A DNA stretch of 58,624 nucleotides, from contig MNCI01023457.1 of NCBI GenBank assembly GCA_015680685.1, positions 589,823 to 648,446 on the forward strand, read 5' to 3'. The number at the start of each line of letters is the position of its first letter. Within the stretch, counting starts at the first letter, position 1. This document shows positions 46,136 through 57,955 of the stretch, piece after piece. The stretch comes from Gnetum montanum (taxonomy: Eukaryota > Streptophyta > Gnetopsida > Gnetales > Gnetaceae). The position numbers and the translations under genes were made by a program. The notes beneath the pieces are model-generated. The model worked only from the letters and a program-made list of their open reading frames with translations. It had not been told where the DNA came from and searched no databases.

Positions 46136-47540
46136 GGAGAGCCCACTCTTAGACTAATTTCCTAATGAACTCCTCTTTGTTGGCACTGTGAATGAATAAT
46201 ACCCCAAGGAGAGCAACTAATTCAAGAATATCCTATCCTCCCTACTCACTAAAGAGATGCCATAGGGGTCGGGCAATAAGAAGAAAAAACCATTTCTTTA
46301 CCAGGTCAAACATTTCATGGAGATCGATGATAACCTTTACAAGGTTTACACAAATGGCCTACTAAGATGGTGTATCCCTAATGTGGATCAATTGCAAGTC
46401 CTCCAAGATGCACACAAGGGCCTATGTGGGGATCACTATGTTGGGAGGTGAATGACCATTAAGATCCTCATGGTAGGATATTATTGGCTAACACTTTTTG
46501 GGGATGCACATTACTTCATCTACTCTTGTGATAGATGCCAATGAGACAGAGGGATGACTACTTTCATCGAAGAGTTCCAACAATGTATTTAACCACTAGA
46601 GCTTGTCAAACTCTGGGGAACTGACTTTATAGGGTCCATCCATCCCATGTTCAATGGGAAGGCCTACATAATTGTAGCTATTGACTATTACACAAAATGA
46701 GAAGAAGCTATGATTGTCATTGATTGTACATCATCTACAGTGATCCAATTTGTACAATAATAAGTTGTAAATAGGTTTGACATGCCAAGGGCACTTATTT
46801 CTAATAATGGTACCCATTTCACATATGCTACTTTTCATAAACTCATGCAAGACTTGGGGGTTGAGCATAAATTAACAACTCCATATCACCCGTAAGCCAA
46901 CGATCAAGCCAAAGTCACAAATAGGAAGATAACTAAAATACTAACAAGAACTATTACTAAGTATAGGAGGGACTGGAGCTCTAAACTCAATGAGTCCCTT
47001 TGGGCTTATTGTTCAACTTGGAAACTTCCTATAGGATACTCTCCCTATGAGTTTGTGTATGAAAAGATCCTAATACTTCCTATCTAAGTAGAACTCCATA
47101 TGCTATCAACCTCATGTGATCTCAACTTGGACCTAAGTCTAGCATAGAAAGAAAGATTAATGAATGTCAATGTGCTAAATGAAAATTGATTAGTAGTCCT
47201 CTCGTCAAACAAAGTGTAGAAGGCATACAATAAACAACAACATGAACTTAGGATTAGGAAAGTTAAATTTTAGCTAGGAGATAAGGTGCTTTATTGGAAT
47301 CCCATGCATGTACTGTAATGAACTAAGTTCCAAACATTTTGCGAGGGCCCTTATATCATCTATGAAACCTTTTCATGCAAGGTCATGTTAATCTACCAGC
47401 CTAACAATCCAAGTAAGAAATTGTTAGTTAATACTCAACAAATAAAGCCTTTCCATGAGCAATAAGTAATCAACAAACATAATGCCTCAATAGATGGATG
47501 AGCATGCTTGATTTTCGAATCTCCCCCTCAAACATAGTCA
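46136..47540 (+). pseudogene. Element F integrase (broken)
   Basis: The zinc-binding part (about 46318-46560) keeps both His (HKGLCGDH) and the CX2C (SCDRCQ). The core has GTDFIGS, ISNNGTHF (second catalytic Asp now Asn) and NDQAKVTNRK (catalytic Glu now Lys). The C-terminal GPF/Y module reads CEGPYIIYE near 47340. More than ten in-frame stops. It ends near 47530 with SPPQT followed by a PPT-like AGTCATGGGAAAGA. Confidence 0.83.
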
Positions 47541-47641
47541 TGGGAAAGATGATCATCCATGCTAAGAATTTATAAAGTGGCTCCTTGGTTTTAAAATTTC
47601 TTGTTTTACATCATCTTTAGTACATTTTCCATTTTCTTAGG
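47541..47641 (+). other. Element F 3' untranslated region, left piece
   Basis: TGTTTTACATCATCTTTAGTAC matches the sequence after pol in A and G. Interrupted by element G; TTAGG (47637-47641) is the probable left target-duplication copy of G. Confidence 0.75.
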
Positions 47642-48489
47642 TGATGAATCACTATTTCTGTCTACGAAAATGTTGGGTATGTGACGTCAAGGCCTTGGTC
47701 CAACGTTGGATATCCAATGTTGGGGTATATTTCCCAAGTCTATAAATACCATGTTTGGGCTCCTATTCTAAGTTAGTTTTGAATAGTTTTAGTTTTCAAT
47801 TTTCAAGTAAGGTAGAAAAGCTCTTGCAATTCATTTTCCTTAGAGTTAGAATATTTTCTGAGTGCCTGCAGAAGGAGTCTAATGTGTGTATGGTTCTTTG
47901 TTCAAACACTAATGTACTTGAGCGTAATAGTGTGATGAGAATAAAACCAACTCTTTTGGCAATCCTTGTAGCACTAAGAATAGCTTAATATTTTCTTTAT
48001 TGCATTTTACTTTCTTGTTCTTTACTTTAATGCATTTCATTAAGAAATTTATTTCCAGTAATTAATGAACATAAGCATGACCACTTCAATCATTTATATA
48101 GTACTTGGTAACCTAGTAACGCTTAACGTTTGGTAGCCCAGTAGTGCTATATGTGTTTAGGATGTGTTCAAGAAAGTGGAACAGTTACTTGTGTTAGGCT
48201 AGCTAGGCAATAGACATTAGTTTTAATCTACTCTACCCTTTATTCTTGTTGTAGGCAATTACATCCATAAAACATAAAATGATAAAAATTCATATACCTC
48301 AATTACACTTAAACCATGTCCTTGAGCCTTACAAGTGTAGTTGGGAAGACAACAAATGTTCTCAATACTATTTCACTTCCTAGAGAAACTAGTGTATGAG
48401 ATAACTATAGGTCCACTAAATTTGACCAAATCGCGTGTAATGCCTTAGTGATTCGTATGGTTGGGTGTAGGGTACCTCACTGGTCATAA
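47642..48489 (+). repeat. Element G 5' LTR
   Basis: 848 bp, TGATGAATCACTATT to CACTGGTCATAA (CATCA decayed). U3 has a near-perfect palindrome centred on GGATATCC (about 47699-47722, arms CCAACGTTGG). TATA box TATAAATA at 47741-47748. AGAATAAAACC near 47939. CTTGGTAACCTAGTAACG and TTTGGTAGCCCAGTAGTG near 48105-48150. Confidence 0.92.
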
Positions 48490-48490
48490 T

Positions 48491-48508
48491 TGGCATCATT
48501 TTCGAGGA
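48491..48508 (+). other. Element G primer-binding site (decayed tRNA-Asp site)
   Basis: TGGCATCATTTTCGAGGA, six mismatches in 18 to the tRNA-Asp complement. It shares TCATT and CGAGGAC with element E. Confidence 0.75.
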
Positions 48509-48649
48509 CCTTTTTATTGTTTTGTGCACTATATAGGACCTAGTGAAAGTATTTAAATCATTGGAAGGAACCTGAGAGTCATATCTTATTTCACAATTAC
48601 TACAACAAATTCTCATAGCACACTGTGATTTTTGTTTTGTTAATCGACA

Positions 48650-50540
48650 ATGTCTTCTTCTCACAGGAGCACTTCTCCACCCAAGCCTAATAATGTTCAT
48701 CCATTAAAGCCTCAATGGTATCGAATTACATATACTCATCCTAATGAGTATGTGTTGAACTTTACCTTCATCCTACACTAGGATGAACAACTACAATGGC
48801 ATGACATGGAGGGTAACATTGTGTTGTTACCTGATCATGCTGCTCCTGTAATGCTTTATCAAATGCTTGCATGATGTGGTCTTCAAGACTGCCATGGGGA
48901 ATATATCATGGAAGATTTCAATGCCTAGAATTATCAGCCCATCGAAGCACAATGCATGCAAAATCAACAGCTAGAGTAACACTATGAACTTTTGAAGGGA
49001 AAAGGACTTAACGATTCTTCATTCCTATTGTACCAACAAGCTAGTGGGATCTTCCACTCAATGATGCTTCTCTCTTTAACTTCAATGATGAAGGTCAAAA
49101 CTAGAATCTGCACTCCATAGTTCACAATCCTAATTCTGATAACAAGGGATTCAACAACAAAGTAGGATCCGAAGGGGCAAGTCAAGATAGGGATGCAAGC
49201 AAGAAGCAAGAACATGACTGTTGTCATGATCACCAAAGAGGTAGTAGCAGGCATTGTGATGGTGCTAGTTCTCCTTCCTCTTTCCCTTCATCATCTTCTT
49301 CTTCTTCTAGCTCCAAACATGACCATAGATGGTAAGATCATGATGGAGATGATTAAAATGAGTGTAATGACCAATGAGACCACAATAACCAAAGGGATTG
49401 CTGGGACAGGCAAGATCAAGGTCATAGACATTCAATAGGAGCACATTGCCATGAATGAAGGGGTAGTAGAGGGCATTATAGACACCATGATCAAGGCCTC
49501 GATGAGCCTCTATTTGCTACCTGAAGTATGCTTAATCTCATAGAGGCAGTCAGAATCCCAACAAGGCATGTGAAAGATAGTCAGATGAAATAGTTAGACA
49601 TGAATAATATTCCTCGATTTGAAGGGGGATATAACTCTAGTCTATAGAACTATCTTTAAGCTTTCCAAGATGCATGTACCTTGCAAAACATAGAGATTAA
49701 ATGGCAGAAACTAAAGTTGTTTCCTAGGATACTCATCAAAGAAGTAGAGAATTAGTACCTGTCCTTAGAACTAGAATCTATTAGATGATGGAGTACCATG
49801 CTTGAAATATTCAATGATAAGTATCAAATGTATTCCCAAGTGTCCAACTTAAGAAAGAAAACTCAAGGGTGGAAACAAGGAGCACACAAACCCTTAGATG
49901 CTACCATTGGCCAATACTATGCCTTAATGCACAAATGCCTTGGCCATGGTTATTCTCAATTGGCTCAACTCCACCACATTATAGACGGCCTTCATAATGA
50001 AATGAGGAAAACCCATGGTGTCTATGCTTAAGGGTGATTATTAGAACTAACTACTCATTAGGTACAAAGGTTAATAGAGTAGGTCACTAAAGAGGGGAGT
50101 GAACTAAAAAAAAGAGAAAGTGCAAAGGAGTACGACATCCACAAGCAGGAGGTTCGATTTTGCAATAGTGAGGATGAATTCATATTTAACGAGGGGATCC
50201 ATAAAAAATCCTTACCACTTCAACAAGTCCAATCTAAACTTACAACCAAAGTTGATCAGTTAAGAGACTCCATGAATAGCCAATTTCACTCTATCCTTAA
50301 AATTGCTGAAGAGTCCCATGAACAAGGTAGTGATCATAAGCGTAGGAGCACAAAGAAGTTGAACATGCATATTACAAAGGTAAGGGTAAAATTCCTACAA
50401 TAGAAGAGGTTGCAGATAGTGAATCAGATGATGATCATGGATGTGATGTCTACCAGTATGAACATCCTAAGGGATGTTGCCCCATTGAGTCACATATTCA
50501 GGAGTCTAGGATGTATGCCTTACATCCACAACTTACATAA
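48650..50540 (+). pseudogene. Element G gag (broken)
   Basis: ATG 48650 opens MSSSHRSTSPPKPNN, then WYRITYTHPNEYVLNFTFIL and a conserved block around LLKGKGLND (near 48992). A Ser-, His- and Asp-rich stretch (about 49130-49500) is followed by the capsid-like core (about 49530-50100): LDMNNIPRFEGGYN, LKLFPRILIKE, MLEIFNDKYQMYSQVSNLR, GWKQGAHKPLDATIG and HIIDGLHNEMRK. The tail has DVYQYEHPKGCCPIESHIQ (about 50446-50502), the best view of the variant knuckle. At least one frameshift near 49080 and about ten stops. It lost its start-to-end frame but is otherwise full length. Confidence 0.85.
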
Positions 50541-51694
50541 AGGTAAACATCTAAGAGGTTGTCTTATCCTCAAGGTAATCTTAGGTAGTTTCACCAGTAA
50601 CAATCGTATTATCCAAGCGAAACTCCACTGTAACCATACAAATAGTACCAACAATGGCAACAACCACAATCATGAGTGCTTGCACCGCCAAGGCAACAAT
50701 ACCCTTATCGGCAGCATGATCCATATGGTTATCCTGTTCAGTAACCCATGTCTCCACGTGACTCTTCCAGTCATGTTTCTAATATTTAGCCTTCCTACCA
50801 TCCTTCAGACTATTATCAAACTCCATCTTCGCATGAAAGAAGGGATGTTGCTCCCTATCCTTATCCTCCTCCTATCCCTACACACACTCCTCTAGTTGCA
50901 CAATTACCACCTGCTCCACCAATGTAGGGTGAACTTCCCACTCAACCACAACAACACAATGCTACGAGGCTATTAATTTGAAATCCAATCATAAATCAGA
51001 GGGGTTGAATGCCCAATCAAAGAAAAGACTTTCTTTTGACCCCATAGCCCACCTCAACCTTCACCTACACTTGTGCTTGACAACCCTGCTTCTACCTCTT
51101 CCTCCATATCCAATTCCTTCAAACCAAACTCTACCAAGGATCCATACTGTAATGCTTACTCACACCATGTTTGATTGGATTTTTGTAGGAAACCTTCCTG
51201 TGAAATTAATTGATCCTAAAAGTCCTGTAATTTATTTGCAAATTACTAGGAATGAACTGTGCAAGACTCTTCTTGATTTAGGTTCTAGTGTTAATTTGAT
51301 TTCTCATGAGATGTAGACTACCTAGAACCTTCCTCCTCTTAAGAAGAGAAACATTAGATTGGAATTGGTAGACCAGTCCATCACTATTCCATTGGGACTA
51401 GTAGAAGACATTATGACCACTATTTGTGGGTGGTCTTATCCTACCGACTTCCTAGTAATCAAAGTGGAGAACTACAAAGGGGACTTCCCAATCATCATGG
51501 AAAGAGCATGGCTTAGCATCATAGATGTAATAATGGGCATCAGAGATCTTCCCTTAGAAATATCTAAAGAAAATGCATTTGGAAAGATCAAGAAGAAGAG
51601 AGTTCCATGCATCACGTACAATGATAGTGGGTGCAATTGTGTGCAGAAACTTTGGACCATAAAGCAAGCATCTATCTTTGCATGCAAGTAGTGT
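50541..51694 (+). pseudogene. Element G Pro-rich linker and protease (broken)
   Basis: Pro/Gln/His-rich linker to about 51130. The protease follows: KSPVIYLQITRNE, LLDLGSSVNLISHE (about 51268-51314; DLG is normal in this clade), VDQSITIPLGLVEDIM, PTDFLVIKV and FPIIMERAWLSIID, ending near CVQKLWTIKQ (51691). It is the most complete protease here, with the active-site Asp kept; a stop after 51314 breaks it into two readings. Confidence 0.82.
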
Positions 51695-53560
51695 GTGTCA
51701 AAAGTAGAAATTCAAAGGTGTCTGTATGTAGCAACCACAAAACAAGAGGGCACCCAATGGTTGACCATTAATTTAGAAAGCAGCATGTTGTGCATGGAAC
51801 CAGCTGAGAGCCTAACATTTCAATATGTCATAAGCATGGATGAACTAGAGAAAGTTCATTACCAACTCTCTGATGATACAAATGATGAAACCTATTAGGG
51901 AGAATTGGAAATTTTTGAGAATTTCAAGCAATAATTCCTTGAACTAAAAATGCTACTGACTAGAATGGAATATGTATTTTTGAAAAATAAGAAGCTGGTT
52001 ATAATCAAAGCAAGACTTTCTCTAGAATAGAAAGAGATGTTGTTGAAGGTAGTTGAAAGATGGTCAGTAGCTTTTACTTGGTCATATCCTGAACTCACAA
52101 GGATTGATCCTAGGATATGCCAGCATCGCATTTACACTAACCCAGCCATGAAGCCAAAATAATGGCCACAAAGGTAGTTGAACCCCAAATTGAAGCAAAT
52201 CGTCATGAGGAAATCAAACAACTCCAAGTGAGATTCATCTATCCCATTGCAAATAGAAAGTGGGTTAGTCCACTCGTAATTATACCAAAAAAAGGTGGTA
52301 AGTGGTGGTTTTGCATCGATTTTAGGTTGCTAAATATGGCAACATTTAAGATCACTTTCTATTTTCATTTGTTGACCAAGTGCTCAATATAATATCAGGG
52401 CATTACTACTACTACTTCCTAGATGGTTATAGTCGCTATAACCAAATCCAAATTGCACCAGAGGACTAAGCAAAGACAACGTTCATAAGTCCTTGGGGGA
52501 CTTTTGCATATTGTAAGATGTCATTCGGTCTATGCAATGCTCCTACCACATTTCAACACTTGGTCCTAAGCATATTTCAACAAAAGATCGATAGTGGTGT
52601 AGAAGTCTTCATGGATGACTTCTCCACCTATGGAGCTACATTTGAGCAAGCCATAGACTGCCTTGAGCAAGTGCTGAAATGGTGTGTGAAAACCAACTTG
52701 TAGCTTAATTGGCAGAAAAATCACCTCATGGTCTAGGAGGGCATTGTATTGGGGCACAAAATCTTGCAAGTAGGAATTGAGGTGGACCCTAAAAAAATAA
52801 GGGTCATCCAAGGAATAACCTGCTAGCTAAAAATAGTTAAATATGTTCAATCACTCTTTGGACATACTGGTTACTATTAGCACTTCATAGCAAAACTATT
52901 GGTTGATCTAACAAAGAAAGATGCTCCCTTCATTTGAACCGTAGAATGTGAGAAAGCATTCCAGAAACTAAAGGAGAGGCTTGTAGAAACTCCAATCCTA
53001 CAAGCACCTAATTGGTCCAAACCATTTCACATCATGACAGATGCATCAAATTATTCTTTGGAAGCTATGATAACATGGTTAGATGATAAGAAACATCCAT
53101 ACTACATCCACTACGCCAGCCAAAGCATTGCGGAAGCACAATTAAACTACACCACTATAGAAAAATAATTGATGGCGGTGGTGTTTGCTCTAGAGAAGTT
53201 CAGGCACTATGTTCTTGGATACAAGGTGTTTGTGCACATAGACCATAGTGCCATCAGCTTTCTAATGATCAAGCCAATGGTGAGCCCCTATGGCATACGA
53301 TAGTTGGTGATCTTGTAGGAATTTGATATTACAATGGTAGATCGAAAGGGCACTAAGAATGTGGTTTCTGATCACTTGTCTCGGTTGCGATGGGATGACA
53401 AAGAAGAAGAAAGCCCATTATCTAATACGTTTCCTAATGAACTGCTCTTTGTTGGAGCAATAACTAAACAAATTCCCAATGAGCCAAAATGGTATGATAA
53501 CATTCTCACCTATCTTCTGACTCAAGAGATGCCATAAGGGTTGGACCACTGGAGGAAACA
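51695..53560 (+). pseudogene. Element G reverse transcriptase and RNase H (broken)
   Basis: Linker EIQRCLYVATTKQEGTQW (51695-51898), then the RT N-terminus IDPRICQHRIYTNPAMKP (near 52100). A frameshift lies near 52180-52260. RT continues with KWWFCIDFRLLN, FLDGYSRYNQIQIAPED and MSFGLCNAPTTFQHLVLSIF, then VFMDDFSTYGATFEQAIDCL (about 52605-52664, both Asp kept). RNase H has IMTDASNYSLEAM (about 53032), IEK*LMAVVFALEKFRHYV and HIDHSAISFL, and ends TKNVVSDHLSRLRWD (near 53400). Stops are mostly TAG or TAA at former Gln, Trp or Arg codons. Confidence 0.88.
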
Positions 53561-54834
53561 ATAGTTTCTTCACCAGGTAAAGCACTTCATGGAGATCAAC
53601 GAACACCTCTACAAGGTGTGCATTGATGGCCTAGTTCGTTGGTGTGTCCCTAATGTTGATCAACTATGTGTGCTCCAAGACACTCATGAAGGTCCTTGTG
53701 GAGGACACTATGCTAGGAGAAGCACTGCCATTAAAAGCTTGATGGCAGGGCACTATGGTCAACACTATTTAGGGATGTTCACCATTTCATCTACTCTTAT
53801 GAATGATGCCAACAAGATGGTGGAATGACTACTCAAATGAAGGAACCTCAACAATGGATTCAACCATTAGGACCATTCGACATTTCGAGCATTGATTTCA
53901 TGGGTCCCATCATGCCCATGTCAAATGGAAAGGCATACATCATAGTCTGTTGACTATTGTGTGACATGGGTAGAAACAGTACCCATCATCGACTATACAT
54001 CTCTACTACTACTCATTTTTTACAACAAAATGTTGTAAACAAGCTTGGTGTGCCATGTGCATTAATTTCTAACAATGGAACTCATTTTATAGGCACTACT
54101 TTCTGGAAGCTTATGCAATGCTTGGGGGTTGAACACAAACTCACAACACCTTACCATCCCCAAGCTAATGGTCAAGTTGAGGTTACTAATAGGGAAATCA
54201 CAAGGATACTAACAAAAATTGTTAGCAAGTATAGGAAGGATTGGAGAAAAAAACTAAATGATTCCCCTTGGGCCTACCACTCAACTTGGAAACTTCCTAT
54301 AGGCTACTCTCCCTATGAGCTTGTGCATGGCAAACTACCAACACTTTCTATTCAATCTAAACTCCATTTACTTTTAATGGCTTGTGAACTTGACCTTGAC
54401 TTAAGTCTAGCCCAAAAAGAAAGATTAATGAATCTCAACTTGCTAAATGAAAATCGATTAGTGGCCTTATCATATAATGAGTTACATAAGGCTTATAACA
54501 AAAAGCATCATAACCTAAAAATCAAAAAAGTTAAATTTCAACCAAGAGATAAGGTTCTCTACTAGAACCCCACACATGTACCTTAAAGAACTAAGTTCTC
54601 AATGTTGTGGGAAGGGCCTTATATCATTTATGAGACTTTTTTTGAGGGGTCATGATAATTTATAAACTTGAGAGCCTAAACAAGAAACAACTGGTCAACA
54701 TCCAGAAAATTAAGCCTTTCCATGAGCATACACCAACTAATACAACAACAACCTCATCAGATGGCCAACCACGCTCCATATTTCAGATCTCCTCTTTTCA
54801 ACTTTGTTGTGGGGGAAATGACCACTCATGCTAA
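53561..54834 (+). pseudogene. Element G integrase (broken)
   Basis: The N-terminal part (53589-53828) has HEGPCGGHYARR; the CX2C part is lost by a frameshift. The core has SIDFMGPIMPMSNGKAYI, then a frameshift near 53950. An open stretch of 202 codons (53957-54565) carries ISNNGTHFIGTTFWKLM (second catalytic Asp now Asn) and QANGQVEVTNREITRIL (Glu kept), then WAYHSTWKLPIGYSPYELV. A GPF/Y module (WEGPYIIYE) lies near 54612. The last codons run through FQISSF and CGGNDHSC to the stop at 54832-54834. The longest open integrase reading in the window but catalytically dead. Confidence 0.88.
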
Positions 54835-56832
54835 CCATTCAAGTGGCTCCTCAGTTTTTTAGCTTTTTTGTTTTACACATTTTTCATTTTTCAACTTTTT
54901 GTTTTACATGTTCTTTGTTTTAGATCTTTTAATTTTTATATTATTAGTTTTTTCTAATTTTTTTTTACACCATCATTAGTACATTAGATATTTCTTGAAT
55001 AATTTACACTTTCTTCTATATTTTCTTTTATTTGGTGTGATTGTCTAACTTTTTGTTAATAAGTGCCAGGTACATTGGTAATGCGTTACTTGATGGTGGT
55101 ATGTACTATTTTTGTTACTTGATTATTGGTATCTAGTTTCTAGCTTTGAATTTCATTACGAATAATTAGGACATGGTTTCTTTTTCATGTAACAAGCAGT
55201 GAGTCCACAACATCCATCCATTCACACACTTTATGGTTTTCCTTGTTTTGGAAATGTGTAGTCCCTTTTTCACTAATAAAACTTTAATAAATTTATGACT
55301 TTGGTAGTTTCCAAAATTGGGAAGGATTCAAAGGATTGAACAAGGTATGGCTTCAAGGGAATTCGGTATTCTTTATAATTTTCTATTTTCCTGGGTGCAT
55401 GTGTGTTTCCATGAATTTATTATCATTCTATGCCAATTAATAAAGGAAGTTGAATAAGTCCTCACATGGTGTGGTTCTCATTTAAAAAAAAGATGAGGAT
55501 CCAAAGCACACCCCTTGGACAAAATAAACACATGTTTCTTTGCATAGTGTGGTTCCCATTTCAAAAAAAAAAAAAGAAAAAAAAACAACAATGGGAATTC
55601 AAAGCACACCCCTTAGAAAGAATAAATAGGCTACAAGCACTAGTTATGGAACTCGTCTCCTCTAACTAAGGCCCTTACTCACTTCCTACTTCTTCTCTAA
55701 TTTGGAATGGTAGTTGTTTTGTGGAAGAACCTTTGTATCTTAGGGGATGGATTGGTCTTAGAATGTCGATGTGAAGTCACTAAAAGTGGCTGGATTTGTT
55801 CTAGACTAAGGATGGATCCTATCAAGTCATTTAACCACAAAATCCACAAGGGACTTCGTGTGACCATAATTAGGAACTCCATTCCATCTTCTCTCTCTTA
55901 TCCATCTATGCTTTCCATGTTCCACCTCACTGCAGATTTCATGTTTTGGTTTGATGTCCTAGTTTGATGTGTTGAAATTCTTAGTTAGTTACTTCTAGGT
56001 TTTTGTACTTAACATTCTATAACCATTAATCATCCATGGAGCCCATGGACTCTCTGGTTTGAAGTTATGCAAGGGCATAAAAGGCTTGTGCCTACTTTGG
56101 GGAGGAACGACTTTCATATCTTTTGGTTGGGTTAGTTAAGTTCTTTACCCTTAGACATTTCTACAATCAAATTCTTTCTATTTGTCCCATCAATGACATC
56201 CAATTGTACACATCTTCACAATAGTTTTCAATGAACTCTTCTTTTCATTATTGTGAATTCTTATATCCTCTTCAAATATTTCCTTATATTGAACCTTTTC
56301 GAATTTAATGGACTAATTAAGTTAATTAACCCTATCTATCAGCCTTCCCGCTAACACTACCAAGAAACCAATCTACCACAATCATAAGTTAGCTGAGTGT
56401 AACCACTGACAAGACAAGGCATTTAACAATTATGTATTACATATTGCATACTAATTCATGATCCTATTATGATTGTAGTGGGAAGCATGGATTGGAAGCG
56501 GGACTATCTTCACCAAGGATGATGCAGCAATACCACACAATGAGGACCATTCATGATCGAAGGATCTCTTCTCTCACTCTCATTCTCCTACTACCAAGAG
56601 GTTTTGGATGTTGATATTCTCCAAGGTGTTCACTCATCTTCTCATGAACACCCACTATTGTAAAAATTGTAATTCCATACACTTGATCACTCAGAGTTTG
56701 TATATCTATTTCATCTAAGTCAGTTTGTCATGTTAATCAATAATCCCATACCTACCTAATATGTTATATTGTAAAGAACTTGTTCCTCCTCTTCTTCACT
56801 CAAGGATGAGTTTTTATTCAGTTGTCAGGGTA
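54835..56832 (+). other. Element G 3' untranslated region
   Basis: Collinear with A and B. It has a T-rich start, a tandemly duplicated block of about 80 bp (55464-55540 and 55541-55625, each with GGTTC.CATTT, an A-rich tract and CAAAGCACACCCC) and GGGGAGGAACG (about 56098). CATACTAATTC followed by GATTGTAG (AG at 56477-56478) resembles a splice acceptor. Ends with CAGTTGTCAGGGTA (56819-56832), a decayed polypurine tract. Confidence 0.72.
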
Positions 56833-57666
56833 TGATGAATCACCGTTTGTGCCAATTATGATGTCAGGTATGCGACGTTGGGACCTTGGTTTGATGTTGG
56901 GGTATATTCCCCAAGTTTATAAATATCATGCCTGGGCTCTCATTTTGAGCCAGTTTTGAATAGTTTTAGTTTTCGATTTTCAAGCAAGGTAGCAAAGCTC
57001 TTGCAATTCATTTTCCTTAGAGTTAGAATATTTTCTGAATGCCTACACAAGGATTATAAAGTGTGTATGATTCTTTGTTTGAACACTGATGTACCTAAGT
57101 GTAGCAGTGTGACGAGAATAAAATGAACTCTTTTGGAAATCCTTACATCACTAAGAATAGCTTAATATTTTCTTTATTGCATTTTACTTTCTTGTTATTT
57201 ACTTTAATGCATTTAATTAAGCAATGTATTTCCAATAATTAATGAACACTAGCATGACCACTTTGAGCATTCATATAGTACTTGGTAACTAGTAATGCTT
57301 AACGTTTGGTAGCCTAGCATTGCTATATGTATTCAGGATGTGTTCAGGAAAGTGGTGTGGTTACTTATGTTAGGCTAGCTAGGCAATAGACATTAGTTTC
57401 AATCTACTCTACCCTTTATTCTTGTTGTAGGCAATTACATCCATAAAACATAAAACAATAAAAATTCATATACATCAATTATACTTAAACCATACCCTTG
57501 AGCCTCACAAGTGTAGTTGGAAAGACAACAAACGTTCTCAATGCCATTTCACTTTCTGGAGGAACTAGTGTATGAGATAACTATAGGTCCATCGAATTCA
57601 ACTGAATTGCACGTAATGCCTTAGTGATTTGTATGGTTGGGTATAGGGGTACCTTGCCACTCATCA
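56833..57666 (+). repeat. Element G 3' LTR
   Basis: 834 bp, TGATGAATCACCGTT to CTTGCCACTCATCA. TATA box TTTATAAATA near 56916. AGAATAAAATG near 57115. Collinear with the 5' LTR, but its U3 palindrome is partly lost (GGTTTGATGTTGGGG). Confidence 0.92.
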
Positions 57667-57955
57667 TTGGGTATTTTACAATTTTTTTTTATATTTTATT
57701 TTATTGGAATTTTTCTTACATCCCTTAATTTTCCTTTATTTCCATTAGGACTTGGTGCAAGCTATAGCTACTATCAATGGTGGTTTCAACTTTATTAATT
57801 ACGTGATTGTAATTAGCTAAATTTCATTCTATAATTTTGATGTTTACTAATAGGACATTAATTCTTTTCATGGTAACATGTAGTGAGTCCATGTCATCCA
57901 TTACTCCACTCAACCTTATGGTATTTCCTCATTTTGAAAATATCAGGTCCCTTAT
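57667..57955 (+). other. Element F 3' untranslated region, right piece
   Basis: Resumes the sequence broken at 47641. ACATGTAGTGAGTCCATGTCATCC and CTTATGGTATTTCCTCATTTTG match the region after pol in A (about 4180-4240) and G (about 55190-55250). Interrupted again by LTR H; CTTAT (57951-57955) is the expected left target duplication of H. Confidence 0.78.

Larger units (their letters stand above)
47642..57666 (+). mobile_element. Element G: complete-length Athila/Tat-type gypsy element (inactive)
   Basis: The only element in the window with both LTRs and the full gag-protease-RT-RNase H-integrase order. Internal length is 8343 bp. It is inserted in the 3' untranslated region of F with flanks TTAGG and TTGGG, a target duplication with one change. 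All genes carry stops and frameshifts. Confidence 0.92.
40368..57955 (+). mobile_element. Element F: Athila/Tat-type gypsy element, interrupted by G and H, 3' end outside window
   Basis: 5' LTR, primer site, gag, protease, RT, RNase H, integrase and the start of a 3' untranslated region (47541-47641), which resumes at 57667-57955 after element G and is cut again by LTR H. Same gene order as A and G but more decayed and with a distinct U3. Its polypurine tract and 3' LTR must lie to the right of the window. Confidence 0.85.
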
